This document shows, one piece after another, positions 11,196 through 22,351 of a DNA stretch of 64,000 nt. The translations under genes were made by a program, and so were the position numbers. The stretch lies in the NCBI RefSeq assembly GCF_000005505.3, contig NC_016132.3, forward strand, positions 15,676,501-15,740,500. Reading direction: 5' to 3'. How positions within the stretch are numbered: position 1 is the first letter of the stretch; each line of letters begins with the position of its first letter. The notes under the pieces were generated by a model. The model was given only the letters and a program-made list of their open reading frames with translations. It did not search any database and was not told the origin of the DNA. The DNA is from Brachypodium distachyon. Lineage: Eukaryota > Streptophyta > Magnoliopsida > Poales > Poaceae.

Positions 11196-12063
11196 GATAA
11201 TGTTTGGTTGCAGATCGAGGTGTAATGGAATGGAACCATTCCATTTTTATGAGATGGAACGGAATAGAATGGTACCGTCACGGTGTTTAGTTGGAAAAAT
11301 AGAACGGGTATAGAAATTTTGTTTGGTCAGTGGAAATAAAGAACGGAACGGTTCTTCTTCCTCCTTCGATTTTCTGCCGTTGCTCCGTCCCCTTTGCCGC
11401 AGCTCCTCCTCTGTCCCCGATGCGCCATTGCTGCTGGCTCTTCGGTTCCTCTCATCACAAAATCACTCAATTTTCTTGGGCAGAAAAAAGGCGGAGAGAA
11501 CAAATTAGGGAGCAGAGATTAGAGAGACCCGGCCGATTCAACCACCCACCGCTCAGCTCCGTCTGCGCCTTGCAAAGAACACCACGCTTCCGGCTAGAGA
11601 TTTCCAGGAGAACACTGCACTTCCGGTCGTCACCCGCGCCGGCGCCGTCCCGCCGGCGCCCCGCGCCGCCCATCCAGCCCCCGCGCCGGTGCCGTCCCGC
11701 CACTGCTCCGTTGTCTCCCCGCGCCTCCTCATCCCACCGCCGCCTTCGCCTGGCCGCTACTCTGCCGTCTCGCCGCGCCGCCGCTCGTTGCCGTCGTGCC
11801 CGTCTGCCAGACGAGAGAGAGCGAGGCGAGGGGTGGGCAGAGAGAAAAAAGAGACTAGAGTACAGAGGCGCGCCCACCAATTCCAGGTAGAACGAGATGA
11901 TACCTCAAAATCCGAAGAACCGTTTCGTTCCGCATCTGTGCAGAACATTCCAACCAGTTGGTTCCATTCCAAAATGTTGCATTCTACCGACCAAACGCTG
12001 GAATCTTTTAAATTCTCGAACCATTCATTTCATTCCACTTGATGACACCAACCAAACACTACC
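11196..12063. mobile_element. Harbinger-type TIR element with GC-rich cargo
   Basis: Left end GATAATGTTTGGTTG and inverted right end GGTAGTGTTTGGTTG (two differences), flanked by TAA at 11,193-11,195 and 12,064-12,066. This is the 3-bp TAA/TTA duplication typical of PIF/Harbinger elements. Subterminal parts are rich in ATGGAATGGAAC words. The middle (about 11,340-11,890) is GC-rich, purine/pyrimidine-skewed and holds overlapping open frames of Pro/Arg-rich composition with no domain I recognise. No transposase, so non-autonomous. Confidence 0.7.
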
Positions 12064-12066
12064 TAA

Positions 12067-12727
12067 GATCGCCAAACACACTATGGCTTGGGACACCTCC
12101 TTCAAGACAAGCCGTGAAAACTCAGCTCCGTCGACAAGGTAAAAAACAAAAAACAACAAATTCCAGAAAGTCAGGACGCGATGTGGACACCAATGATCTA
12201 GACGACACTATCTACACCGTAGAGGCGTCATCGTCAAGAATATACAAATATAACATGAAAAATGGTAAAACTGGATGCCATACGTTTATCCGTGATTCTC
12301 CGCTTGCTGACGATAAATCGGCTGTTAGAGACGGAGAAACCTTCGGTGATCAAAACTTTCTTCCTACGGCTAGGTTCGTGGCCGGTCTCTCAACTTATAA
12401 TTTTAGGGATTCCGGGTAATTCAGATCGTCTGTTACAATCAACAACTGCATTTTTTCACGAGTTTTTTTTCCAGGCCCGTAAAGCTTAGGGGGCTGGGCC
12501 GGTCCGATTGTGCTTGATGTCATGCCTGAACCTTAATGCGGCCATTTGGAACCGGCCCGGCCCCTTTATTATCGAGTTTGGGGGTCGTGTCCGGAGTAGG
12601 CCCGTTTAGTTGGAGTCCCGCACTTCTTGGATTCAAAGCCTCCCTCTCCCACGCGAAAAAAAAGCTAGCCCCTCTCTCTCTCTTTCCAAACTCCCAGCAA
12701 ACTCCCAGCAAATCGAAAGAGGGGAAA
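12067..12727. other. Spacer and 5' leader of the F-box gene
   Basis: 12,067-12,420 holds short frames with no recognised domain. 12,640-12,727 is a CT-rich leader, including a CTCTCTCTCT stretch and a small direct repeat AACTCCCAGCA, just before the chosen start. No clear TATA box was identified. Confidence 0.4.
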
Positions 12728-13956
12728 ATGCCACCGCAACGTCTTCCTCCGCCTTCTTCCACTTCCATCCCGGCGCCACCAACCGGCCTCTGCCTCTCCC
12801 CCTACCGCAGCCCCTCCGCTCCCATGGCCGCGCCTCGGCCCTGGAAGGATCTCCTGCGCGCCGCCCTGCGCGCGATCATCCGCCACGTCCCGTGCGAAGC
12901 GGACCGCCTCGGCCTCGGCGCCGTCTGCTTCTCCTGGCGCCTGGCCCTCGCGCGGCTCGCGCCCCTCCCGCCCGCGCCGCGCCAGCTCCCGTGGGTCCTC
13001 TGCCCGTCCCCGCTCGGGCCCACCTTCTCCTGCCTCCTCTGCGGCGGCGGCGCCGCCCACCCGCCCCCGTCCACGGCGACGCGGCCGCGGCGGGAGCGCG
13101 CTGCTTCGGCTCGTGGGACGGCGGCTGGCTCTTCCTCGCCGTCGACGACACCCGAGGCCACGAGATCCTCAACCTCCGCAGTGGCAAGCGCCTCCCTATC
13201 CCCGACGACTTCCCCATGCGATTGGGGAAGCGCGCCCCCATGGTCATCTGCGCCGCCACCCTCTCTCACCCGCCGGATAACCCGCGGTGCGTCGCGGCCG
13301 CCATCGTGGAGATGCTCCCGGTCGGCACCGACTCGCCGCTCTTGACGTTCTGGCGCATGGGGCACCCCGTGGGCGCCAAGGTCACGAGATCGGGGAACGA
13401 GAGGGAGGACATCATACACCGCGAGGGCGCCTTCCTTGTGCTTTCCAGAGCGGAAACGCTGCTCGCGTACACCCCGCGGTTCCATGGATTCAAGGGCGAC
13501 CTGCTCATCGGCTGCGACGTCGTCCCCTTCCTGCGCGGGGGCCGCGATTACGGCGACCATCGCGTCCACGGCCGCTACCTCGTGGAGTCCCGCGGGGAAC
13601 TCCTGATGGTCGGCAGGCTCGCTCCTCGTCCTCTGGCGCCGACGTCGGCGTTCAGGGTGTTCCAGATGGAGCGGACGCGGGCGCTCGGCAGCGGCAATGT
13701 TGGGTACACCTGGAGGGAGCTGCCTGCGTTGGATGGCCGGATGCTGTTCGTCCAACGAGTCTGCTCCAGGTCCTACGAGGTGTCTGACTACCCAGGCTTC
13801 GAGGACGGGGTGTACTTCCTGGATGATGGGGTGGACGTCTGCGATCCGTGCTTTGACAATGGAAAGTGGTCTGCGCCGCCTTCCCACGTCGACCGCCGCT
13901 TCCCGCCTGGGCAAGTCCTATCGGTCTACAGGTCTCCGGTTTGGTTCCTCCCTTGA
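12728..13956 (+). CDS. F-box / DUF295 (KIB1-4 beta-propeller) gene, frameshifted
   Basis: Such proteins are SCF substrate adaptors: an F-box binds Skp1 and the DUF295 propeller binds targets. From ATG 12,728 (context AAAATGCC) the first frame has RPWKDLL, then IIRHVPCEADRLGLGAVC and SWRLAL, a clear F-box at about residues 37-73, then Cys-containing LPWVLCPSP. The propeller lies in another frame from about 13,070: FGSWDGGWLFLAVDD, GHEILNLRSGKRLPIP, YTWRELPALDGRMLFV, DGVYFLDD, ending at the stop 13,954-13,956. The switch fits one missing C in the C5 run at 13,064-13,068. Either it is a recent pseudogene or a base-calling error. A later in-frame ATG (12,824) is the alternative start. No introns. 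Confidence 0.8.
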
Positions 13957-15335
13957 GATAGCAGGTTTTGGCAATGGGTGCTCAGCTTAGTTTGTGATGG
14001 CGCAGCATATGTTTTCTGTCGATCTGGCTACTATGTCGCTTCATTTACATTGTGTAGTCGCCTCTTTCTGCGATCTATAGTTTCATCATGCTGAGATTGT
14101 TGTAGATATCCTTGACAGTGACATAATTGTTGTTCAGTCTCATAAGTGTAATGATATGATGTGGTGAGATGTTAGCTGAAGTAAGCTTGGAGTCCTCCTT
14201 TCGAATTTGAAATCATTTCCATCTAGGCTCAGTGCGTACTTTGTTTGTTTTACCTATCATTACTACTTGATCTCTAGATAGTACTAATTTCTTGTACTCA
14301 ATCTGATTTCATCAACTGTAATGACATTCAGTTGATGATAAGAGATGCATCACACCCTTGTGATGAACTATGGATATTGCAATGCGAGAATGTGCACCTT
14401 AGTGCTTAGACTTTTACTGATATACACACACAATACTATGGAATTGAATTTGCATGAAGGATGAACTAGTATGATTCTGTGGCTCTTGCATGAAAGATAA
14501 AGTGTATGATTCTGTGGCTCTTGCATGAAAGATAAAGTGTATGATTCTGTGGCTCTTGCATGAAAGATAAAGTGTATGATTCTGTGGCTCTTGCATGAAA
14601 GATAAAGTGTATGATTCTGTAGCTCTTGCAATTACTTAACTCGTTTACCATGTACTCCATGAAGGTACTGGAGTAAGCGAGTACTACCTCTGTATGTGTT
14701 CTGATGCTCTGAGCAGAAAAGCAGAATCTACATTACTAATCTTATCCCAAGATTTAATTATGCATGCCAATCTTTAATCTTACTGAATTTACATTGCATA
14801 ACTAAGTGTTTATCTTGTCAATGAGCATATTGCTGTTGGTTCTTTATGATTGATCATTTTGCAAGGAAGTACACATGATACATTGAAATTACCTCGTTGT
14901 TCTACTCTGAGACGCTAGAGTCCTGTTTCTGATTCAGCAGTGTTACTTCTATTTATGTGAATACCGTGCAGTACAACCTACTGTCCTGTTTGTATGATTT
15001 AGTAGGGCATGTGGTTCCTTAGAAATGGCGAATTATCTGCATTTTCTTTAGTCACAACATAACTGGTTAGTGGTTACATACTTACGTTACTCCTAGTTTA
15101 ACTGTAGAGTTTCTGTTATTGCACTCCTTAAATAAATGGAAGCTGCAATCTACATTTGTCGAAAAGACAACAGAACTTTTTCATGGGTGATTCTTTCTGG
15201 TACCAGTTAACAGATGATCACTAATTCCAGTAAATCAAGGAATGTACAGAGGCGTTATGGTGCTCTGTTTGTGAGATACCCTCTCTTGCTAGTACTATTT
15301 TTCTTCTTAGAAAAGACTACACTGGTAGCACGTAC
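13957..15335. other. 3' flank of F-box gene, non-coding
   Basis: AT-rich, no frame with recognisable content. Contains the 35-bp tandem array at 14,452-14,627. The complete Tat element is inserted at its right end. Confidence 0.5.
14452..14627. repeat. 35-bp tandem repeat, five copies
   Basis: Units begin GCATGAAAGATAAAG at 14,488, 14,523, 14,558 and 14,593. The first unit (14,452) is 36 bp and more diverged; the last has one substitution (GTAGC for GTGGC). The middle three are identical. Confidence 0.95.
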
Positions 15336-16216
15336 TGTCGCATCAGTGGCACCCGGGGTACCACCGCTGCACGACGCGTGGGTCGCCTCGCTTGCTCCCC
15401 GGGAGGATCACACCCCGGGCGGCAGTGTACAAGCTGCCCGGCAAGCTACCACTCCGGCAGGGCTAGCGGGGTTTCGAGGGAAAATTCCTGCCTGGGCGCC
15501 TCCCGGGAAGCAACTTGCCGGGAGGGGCGTTCCCGGGCGTAGGTTTCCGTTGCGAGAACGGGACCGAGCAAGCAGAACAGCGACGCCACATGGGTGCGCG
15601 GCAGGCACCCTGTGCGCAGGGTTCGTCAGGACAAGGAGTGAGGCGCATGGAGCATTTAATGAACCGACAGAAAGGGGATTTCCCGTCAAGTCAAGCAAAC
15701 AGTGACTGCTCAAGAGTAGTTTTCAGGCCTTTAGACCCCTAGTTACAGGGCTAGTATTCTTGCATGTATGCCAGCACACCGAGGAGGAGCTGTCCGAGCT
15801 CCTTGCTCGCTACTTGTAAACCATGCACCGTGGCACCTGTGGTATCCCCTTGGCTATAAAAAGAGTACCCCGCCAACGGTCAAAGGGATTCGTTCGCTGG
15901 ACCAACTAGTAGTACAACACTAGCATTAGCCCAAAGTAGCAAAGGACACTTAGCCAAGAAGAGAGCACCCGGGGGCTCCCCCCGGCAACCAGTAAGCACT
16001 TGTTCTTCTGTCAATACAAGCTCAGACAAGCAGGACGTAGGGTTTTACACCTCCGGGTGGCCCGAACCTGGGTAAAACGCGCGTTCGTGTTCATTGTGTG
16101 TTGGCGCGCTTCACATTGGCCCCGCCAGCGATCGTCGGAGCGATCCCAGTCGCCCACTGCCGAACCAAAAAGGGGGTCCCCACGCATCCCCGGTGTCAAA
16201 TCCCCGTGCTACGACA
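15336..16216 (+). repeat. 5' LTR of the complete Tat element
   Basis: 881 bp, TGTCGCATCAG...GCTACGACA. A TATA box TATAAAAAG at 15,855-15,863 would set the U3/R boundary shortly downstream. Confidence 0.93.
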
Positions 16217-16218
16217 TC

Positions 16219-16236
16219 TGGCGCGCCAGGTAGGGG
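16219..16236 (+). promoter_or_regulatory. Primer-binding site
   Basis: TGGCGCGCCAGGTAGGGG starts two bases after the 5' LTR. Position and TGG start are as expected for priming by a tRNA 3' CCA end. The matching tRNA was not determined. Confidence 0.75.
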
Positions 16237-16324
16237 TCGCGTGAGGAGAGCTCGCTGGTGACCGCCGGCGGCGACGTCTACACCAACGTCGGCCTCGTCT
16301 TCCTCGACGACAGGGCCGGCCGCC

Positions 16325-19069
16325 ATGCCCCCCAAGCGGGCTGGCGACTCCAGGATCGACCCGTCTGCAGCCCAAGTGGCGCACACGCGGTCGCACGACG
16401 TGCCACGCGCGTCGCAGGAGCAGGGTGACCCTGAGCGTGCCCGGGCGCAGCAACCGCAGTCGCAGCCGTCGCCCCCGCGGCCGTCGGCTGACAACCGGCC
16501 AAGGGGGCCGGCGGCTCCCCGCGCCGGAGCCAGCCGCGCGAGCGGCTATAACGCCGCCCGTGCCCTGCAGCGGGCCACCTCGCGGGCCGACGACCCGCAG
16601 CAGCAGACACCGCGCGAGGAGCACGGTGCGTCGTGGGCAACGCCGACCCACTCACGCTCGACTCACCCGAGGGCGCCGGGGGACAGGGCGGAGGGCAGCC
16701 GCTCGAAGAACCGGCAGCCTCCCACGCAAACCCCGGCGGAGGCCATCATCGCCGCGCGCGTCATGGTGCGCTACGAGCCGCCGCAGGGCACGCCGGCGCA
16801 CGAGGTTTGGAGTGCGGAGCTGGAGGCGCTCCTGGCACTCGTCGCCCAGCAGCCGCAAGGCAAGGGTGCCCCGGCTAGCTCAAGGCGAGGGCGCCCCGGC
16901 TGGCTCAAGCCGGGGACAGAACCTAGGACGCGGAGGTGCGCCTCGCGTCTCGGGGCAAGGAGAGAACCCTCCCCCGCAGGGAGGGCCGGCAGGGAGGGCC
17001 GGGAGCGCGGGGACCCGGACGGGTCCTCGGACTCGTCACCCACCGTCACACGAGGTGACGCGCGCGGCATCTTGAATGCCCGCCAGCAGAAGGACCAGCG
17101 CCCGCGCCTGGAGCGCCGGCGCCCGCGCGCGGTGGAGCGCGTAGGCCCGCAGGAGCAGGAGGATGCTCCTATGGGCCCCGAGGACGGTTGCACCGCGTTC
17201 ACACGTGAGCTGCGGCGGGGGACATGGCCCCGCAAGTTCTGAGCGCCCGCGCTCGGTACGTACGATGGGACCGTGAATCCCAAGGATTTCTTCCTGACCT
17301 ACACGTTGGGGATGCATGCCATCGGCGCCGCCGACAAGGTCAGAGCCAACTGGTTCCCGATGGTCCTTAAGGGATCAGCGAGGACCTGACTGCTCAACCT
17401 GCCTGCTCGGTCCATTGCCACTTGGGCGGACCTGCGCGAGCAGTTTGTGAGCGCGTTCCAGGGCGGCTACAAGCGCCCGGTGCAGAAGCCGGGAGAGACG
17501 TTGCAGAGCTTCGTCAACCGCTTCTCCAACCTCTCCTACTCCATCCCGGAGGTGGAGGCTGCCGCCATCATCAACACCTTCACCATCAACTTTCGCGGCC
17601 CCAAGATGCACGAGAAGCTGAGCACGCATCGGATCCGGACGACACAGGATCTGTACGCCCTGACGTACAAGTGTGCCATGGCCGAGGAAGGCCGCTTGGC
17701 GCCTGAGCTTGCGGCTAAGGCTGCCGCGAGCCCAGGTGAGGGCTCGCAGAAGAAGAGCTCCTGTAAGCGCAACGGGAAGCAAGTCCTCGCTCCGGAGTTG
17801 GGGGATACCACGAGGCCCACAAAGAAGGCCTCGTCCGGTGGCGGGTCTGGCGGCAAGCAGGGCGAAGCGTCCCGCTGCCCCATCCATGCCCACGCTACCC
17901 ACGACGCGCAGGACTGCCGCGTCCTGCAGGGTATCAAGCAGCGGCGCGAGCAGCGCCACGAGGAGCGCCGAGCAGCTGGCGCCTGCTTCAACTGCGGCGA
18001 CATCGGGCATCTCTCCCGAGGTTGCCTGAACGACCCCAGAGCAGGGCCGAAGCCTGCCGGCGGCGGTGCCGGCAGGGAGGAAGCCCAGGGGGGACGGGGC
18101 CAGGCCCGCGCTGGCAGGGAGCGCCCTCCCCGGGGACGAGACAGGGCTCGCGCAGAGGAGCAGCGCGAGTCCGACTGCACCGGGGGCGACGAGCCGGGCT
18201 TCCAGGAGCCCCGCGGCATCGCCTACATCCATGGGGGAGCTTACGCTCTCTCATCCCACGCCGCGGTGAAACGCCTCACCCGGGAGGTGTGTGCGCTGTT
18301 GCCGGATGCGGAGCCGCAGCAGCCGTTGAAGTGGTCGCACGTCCCGATCACCTTCAGCGCCGACGATCACCCTGCGCGGCAGCTGGGTTCGGGGGTCATA
18401 CCCTTCGTGATCTCACCGATCATCAACAACATGACGGTGACCAAGGTGCTGGTGGACAACGGAGCGGGGCTGAACCTCCTGTCCACCAGGTTAGTGGAGA
18501 AACTCCAGTTGCCGGTGGAGCAGCTGAAGCCCACTGACCCGTTCCGGGGAGTAAACCCCGGGATCGTGCGCCCCAAGGGGCGCATCACGCTGCCGGTGAC
18601 CTTCGGGTCCCGGGAAGCGTTCAGGACCGAGCACGTAGTGTTCGACGTCGCGCACACCCCGTTGCCCTACAACGGGATCCTTGGACGGCCGGCGCTGATC
18701 AAGTTCATGGCGGCGACTCATTGCGCCTACGATGTGATGAAGACGTCGTCCGTGTACGGAGTCCTCTCCATCAGGTGCGACCTTAAGGATGCGGCCTGGT
18801 GCGTTGGCGAGGTTGTTAGGGCCGCCGCCGCAGCCGCCGCCGGTGATGACGACGTTGCTGGGAGTGAAGGATCGCCGGGCGACGGCCTGGCAACTAAAAA
18901 GGCCCGCGCTGCCCCACAAGAGCTTGTCGGGGGAGGCGCAGGCTCGAGCTCGCGGCCCGGCAAGGGCCAGAAGCTCAAGGAGGAGGCCGCCAAGGTGAAG
19001 AAGTTGCCCCTCCAAGCCGGCAATGAGGAGCGCACCGTCACCGTCGGTGCGAACCTCACTGCCGAATAG
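16325..19069 (+). pseudogene. gag-pro of the Tat element (stops)
   Basis: A single frame apart from TGA at 17,240-17,242 and 17,387-17,389 and TAG at 19,067-19,069. 16,325-17,240 is a basic, Arg/Pro-rich N-terminal part. About 17,250-17,710 is the retrotransposon gag domain (YDGTVNPKDFFLTYTLGMHA; TWADLREQFVSAFQ; ETLQSFVNRFSNL). A CCHC zinc knuckle CFNCGDIGHLSRGC lies near 17,990-18,030. About 18,190-18,780 is an aspartic protease region: VLVDNGAGLNLLS with the active-site Asp, then PYNGILGRPAL. The TGA at 17,387 takes the place of a conserved Trp codon, and the others fit CGA or CAG codons, all single C-to-T class changes; that reading is inference. Confidence 0.85.
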
Positions 19070-22000
19070 AAAAGCGCCCTCATCACTTTCCTCCGGGAGA
19101 ATGCCGACGTGTTCGCTTGGGAGCCGTCGGACCTTCCCGGAGTCCCTAGGGAGGTGATTGAGCATCGACTCGCGGTGCGCCCAGACTCCCGCCCCATCAA
19201 GCAGAAGATCCACCGGCAAGCGCAGAAGCGCAAAGATTTCATCAAGCAAGAAGTGGACAAGCTCAAAGCTGCGGGGGGCTATCAAGGAAGTACTGTACCC
19301 CACTTGGTTAGCTAATCCTGTTGTAGTGCCCAAGGGGGAAAATAAACTACGCATGTGTGTAGATTTTACTGATCTTAACCGTGCGTGTCCGAAAGATCCT
19401 TTCCCTGTACCCCGCATTGACCAAATAGTAGATTCCACTGCCGGTTGCGATTTGCTGAGCTTTTTAGATGCATTTTCCGGCTACCATCAAATTAAGATGG
19501 CAGTCGAAGACGAGGAGAAAACAACGTTCATCACCCCGGTTGGCTGCTACTGCTACACGTGCATGCCTTTCGGGTTGAAGAACGCGGGCTCAACATTTCA
19601 GCGTGTGTTGCGCGAGTGTTTGGGACCCAGCTAGGCCGAAACGTAGAGGCCTACATGGACGATGTCGTCATCAAGTCAAAGCGCGGGGACTCGCTGATTG
19701 ATGAGTTGCGGGAGACGTTTGATAACCTCCGCAGGATCAAACTCAAGCTGAACCCTGAGAAGTGCACCTTTGGTGTAGACTCGGGTCAACTTCTGGGTTT
19801 CTTGGTTTCGCACAGGGGGATTCAAGCCAACCAAAGAAGATAGAAGCTATCGAGAAAATGGAGGCTCCCCGCAAGGTGAAGGACGTCCAGCGCCTCAACG
19901 GCTGCATCGCTGCGCTGGGCCGCTTCATCTCAAGGTTGGGCGAACGCACCCTACCTTTCTTCAAGGTAATGAAGAAGAGGGGCTCGATAGATTGGACCCC
20001 CGAGGCCGAGGCGGCGTTCCAGGATCTCAAGCAGTACCTGAAATCGCCACCCATCCTCGTCGCCCCCAAGCCGGGCGAGCCGCTACTACTCTACCTAGAG
20101 GCGACTGACCAAATGGTCAGCTCGGTGGTCAGCTCGGTGCTGGTTGTCGAGAGAGAGGAGGATATCACGGGAGCTGAGGTCGTGGGGTAGGGGGCTGAGC
20201 CGCCCCCGGCAACCGCCTCGGACCCGGGGACCGCCCTAGAGCCGGCAGCGTCGGCACCACGCAAGCGGCTCGTGCAGCACCCGGTGTACTTCGTCAGCAC
20301 GGTGCTGCGCGATGCCCGCACGAGGTACCCGCAGGTGCAAAAGCTCCTACTGGGGATTCTGCTTGCATCACGCAAGCTGCGCCACTATTTCCAGGCGCAC
20401 CGCGTCACGGTGGTGTCGGGGTTCTGCCTCGAGCGAGCCCTCACCAACCGTGAAGCCACCGGGAGGGTGGCCGAGTGGAGGATGGAGCTGTCAGAGTTTG
20501 ATCTGCACTTCACCAACACCAAGAGCATCAAGAGTACGGCCCTGGCGGACTTCGTCGCAGAATGGACTTCGACGGGCATAGAAGAGGAGGAGCCGGAGAC
20601 CAGCTTGCCGGGCAAGCTGGACGAAGGCCGCTGGATCCTGTACTTCGACGGCGCGTTGAGCCTCCAGGTAGCCGGCGCCGGGGTCATCATCGAGTCGCCA
20701 ACGGGAGATCAATTGAGCTCCATTAACAACATGGCAGAATATGAAGGGCTGCTCGCCGGGTTGCGGGCGGCAATCGCTCTGGATATCAAGCACCTGGTCG
20801 TTCGCGGGGATTCCCAACTCGGGATCAACCAGGTCAACAAGGACTACGACTGCCCGCAGATGGCAGCGTACATGGATGAATTCCGCAAGCTAGAACACAA
20901 GTTCAAGGGCCTGCGATTTGAGCACGTCAAGCGGAAGGATAACTTCGCGGCTGACGAGCTGTCCAAGTGGGCAGCGGAGCGCCGGAAGGTTCCGGCGGGG
21001 ATGTTCTGGCACAGGTAGACTGCGCCTTCGGTCGCCCCCAAGCCGTCTGCCGGGGAAGCCCCCCCGGCAACCAAAGGAAACCCCGCAGTGGCAGAGGTCC
21101 ATGCCGCCGACGCAACAGCATGCGTTGGCAGGGAGACCCCGCCTTGGGCGGTGGATATCGCCCGCTACCTGAAGGGAGAAGCCCTCCCGGAAGATGACGT
21201 TGCCGCGGAGCGCGTGACCCGGCAAGCCAAGATGTACGCCGTGGTGGACGGCAACCTCTACCGAAGGTGTGCAAATGGAGTCAAGCTCCTCTGCGTGCCC
21301 CAGGACGAGGGGCGCGCGCTACTGGAGGAGATACACCGAAGCACATGCTCCCACCATGTTTCGGCACGGTTTCTACTGGCCCACGGCCCTAGCCGACGCG
21401 GAACAGCTGGTGAAGACGTGTGAGGCGTGCCAGTTCCATGCGAAGAAGAGCAACCAGTCGGCGCAGACCCTGCAAGTCATTCCGTCCTCCTGGCCGTTCG
21501 CGGTCTGGGGGCTAGATATCGTCGGCAAGCTGCCTAGAGCGGTTGACGGCTACGAGTACTTGCTCGTGGCCATCGACAAGTTCTCCAAGTGGGTGGAAGT
21601 GGAACCAGTGCGGAAGGTGACCGCCCAGGCGGCCATCAAGTTCTTCAAGAGCATTGTGTGCCGGTTTGGTGTGCCTAACGACATCATTACCGACAACGGC
21701 ACACAATTTACGAGCGCGGTGTTCCAGGCCTACTGCGAGGGCATGGGCACCAAGATACACTTCGCGTCTGTTGCTCACCCAAGGAGTAACGGGCAGGCGG
21801 AGCGAGCCAACGCAGAAGTGCTGTAGGGGCTCAAGACGTGAACCTTTGACAAGTTCAAAGACCACGGGAAGCACTGGGTCGAAGAACTCCAGCCCGTGAT
21901 GTGGTCAATCAGGACCACACCTAGTCGGGCAACGGGCGAGACTCCTTTCGCCCTTGTCTACGGGGCAGAAGCGGTGCTGACCCTCGAGTTCAAGCACGGA

Positions 22001-22351
22001 TCTCCCCGGGTACGCGCGTATGACGACTCCAGCCAACACGAGCAGAGGGTTGACGATCTGAACTTCATCGAAGAACTTTGATGCCGGGCTGCTGTGCGAG
22101 CTGCGCGCTATCAACCGGAACTCCGCCGTTATTACGACAGGCGGGTCCGATCCCGGGAGCTCGAGACCGGAGACCTTGTCCTGCACCGGATACAAGGAAT
22201 GAAGGCCGGGAACAAGCTGGCTCCGAAATGGGAGGGGCTCTTCCGGGTAGTGCAGGTGACCAGGCCGGGGGTTGTCCGACTAGAAACCGAAGAAGGCTTG
22301 CCGGTGCAAAATAGCTGGAACATTGAGCACTTGCACAAGTTCTACCCGTGA
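19070..22351 (+). pseudogene. pol of the Tat element: RT, two RNase H, integrase (broken)
   Basis: Reverse transcriptase at 19,290-19,830: MCVDFTDLNRACPKD, FLDAFSGYHQI, MPFGLKNAGSTFQ and YMDD at 19,652-19,663. Then the usual RNase H, about 19,990-20,570 ([20 protein letters not shown]), and a second RNase H of the archaeal-like kind, about 20,630-20,970 ([29 protein letters not shown]). Integrase at 21,300-22,080 has the zinc finger (CEACQFHAK at its end), first Asp in WGLDIVGKLP, second in IITDNGTQFTS and Glu in SNGQAERANAE. The C-terminal part ends WNIEHLHKFYP at 22,351. Lesions: a G insertion at 19,273-19,278, shifts near 19,625, 19,830 and 21,350, and stops at 20,188, 21,016, 21,824, 21,839 and 22,079. 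Confidence 0.88.

Noticed and set aside
12610..13956. Single 448-codon frame read as the whole F-box protein
   Set aside because: Its first ~150 residues are Arg/Pro-rich shadow translation of the real F-box frame; the F-box lies in the neighbouring frame, so a frameshift model fits better.
14368..14660. Minus-strand frames with repeated HTLYLSCKSH-type peptides
   Set aside because: They arise from the 35-bp tandem repeat; the period is not a multiple of three and three frames look alike.
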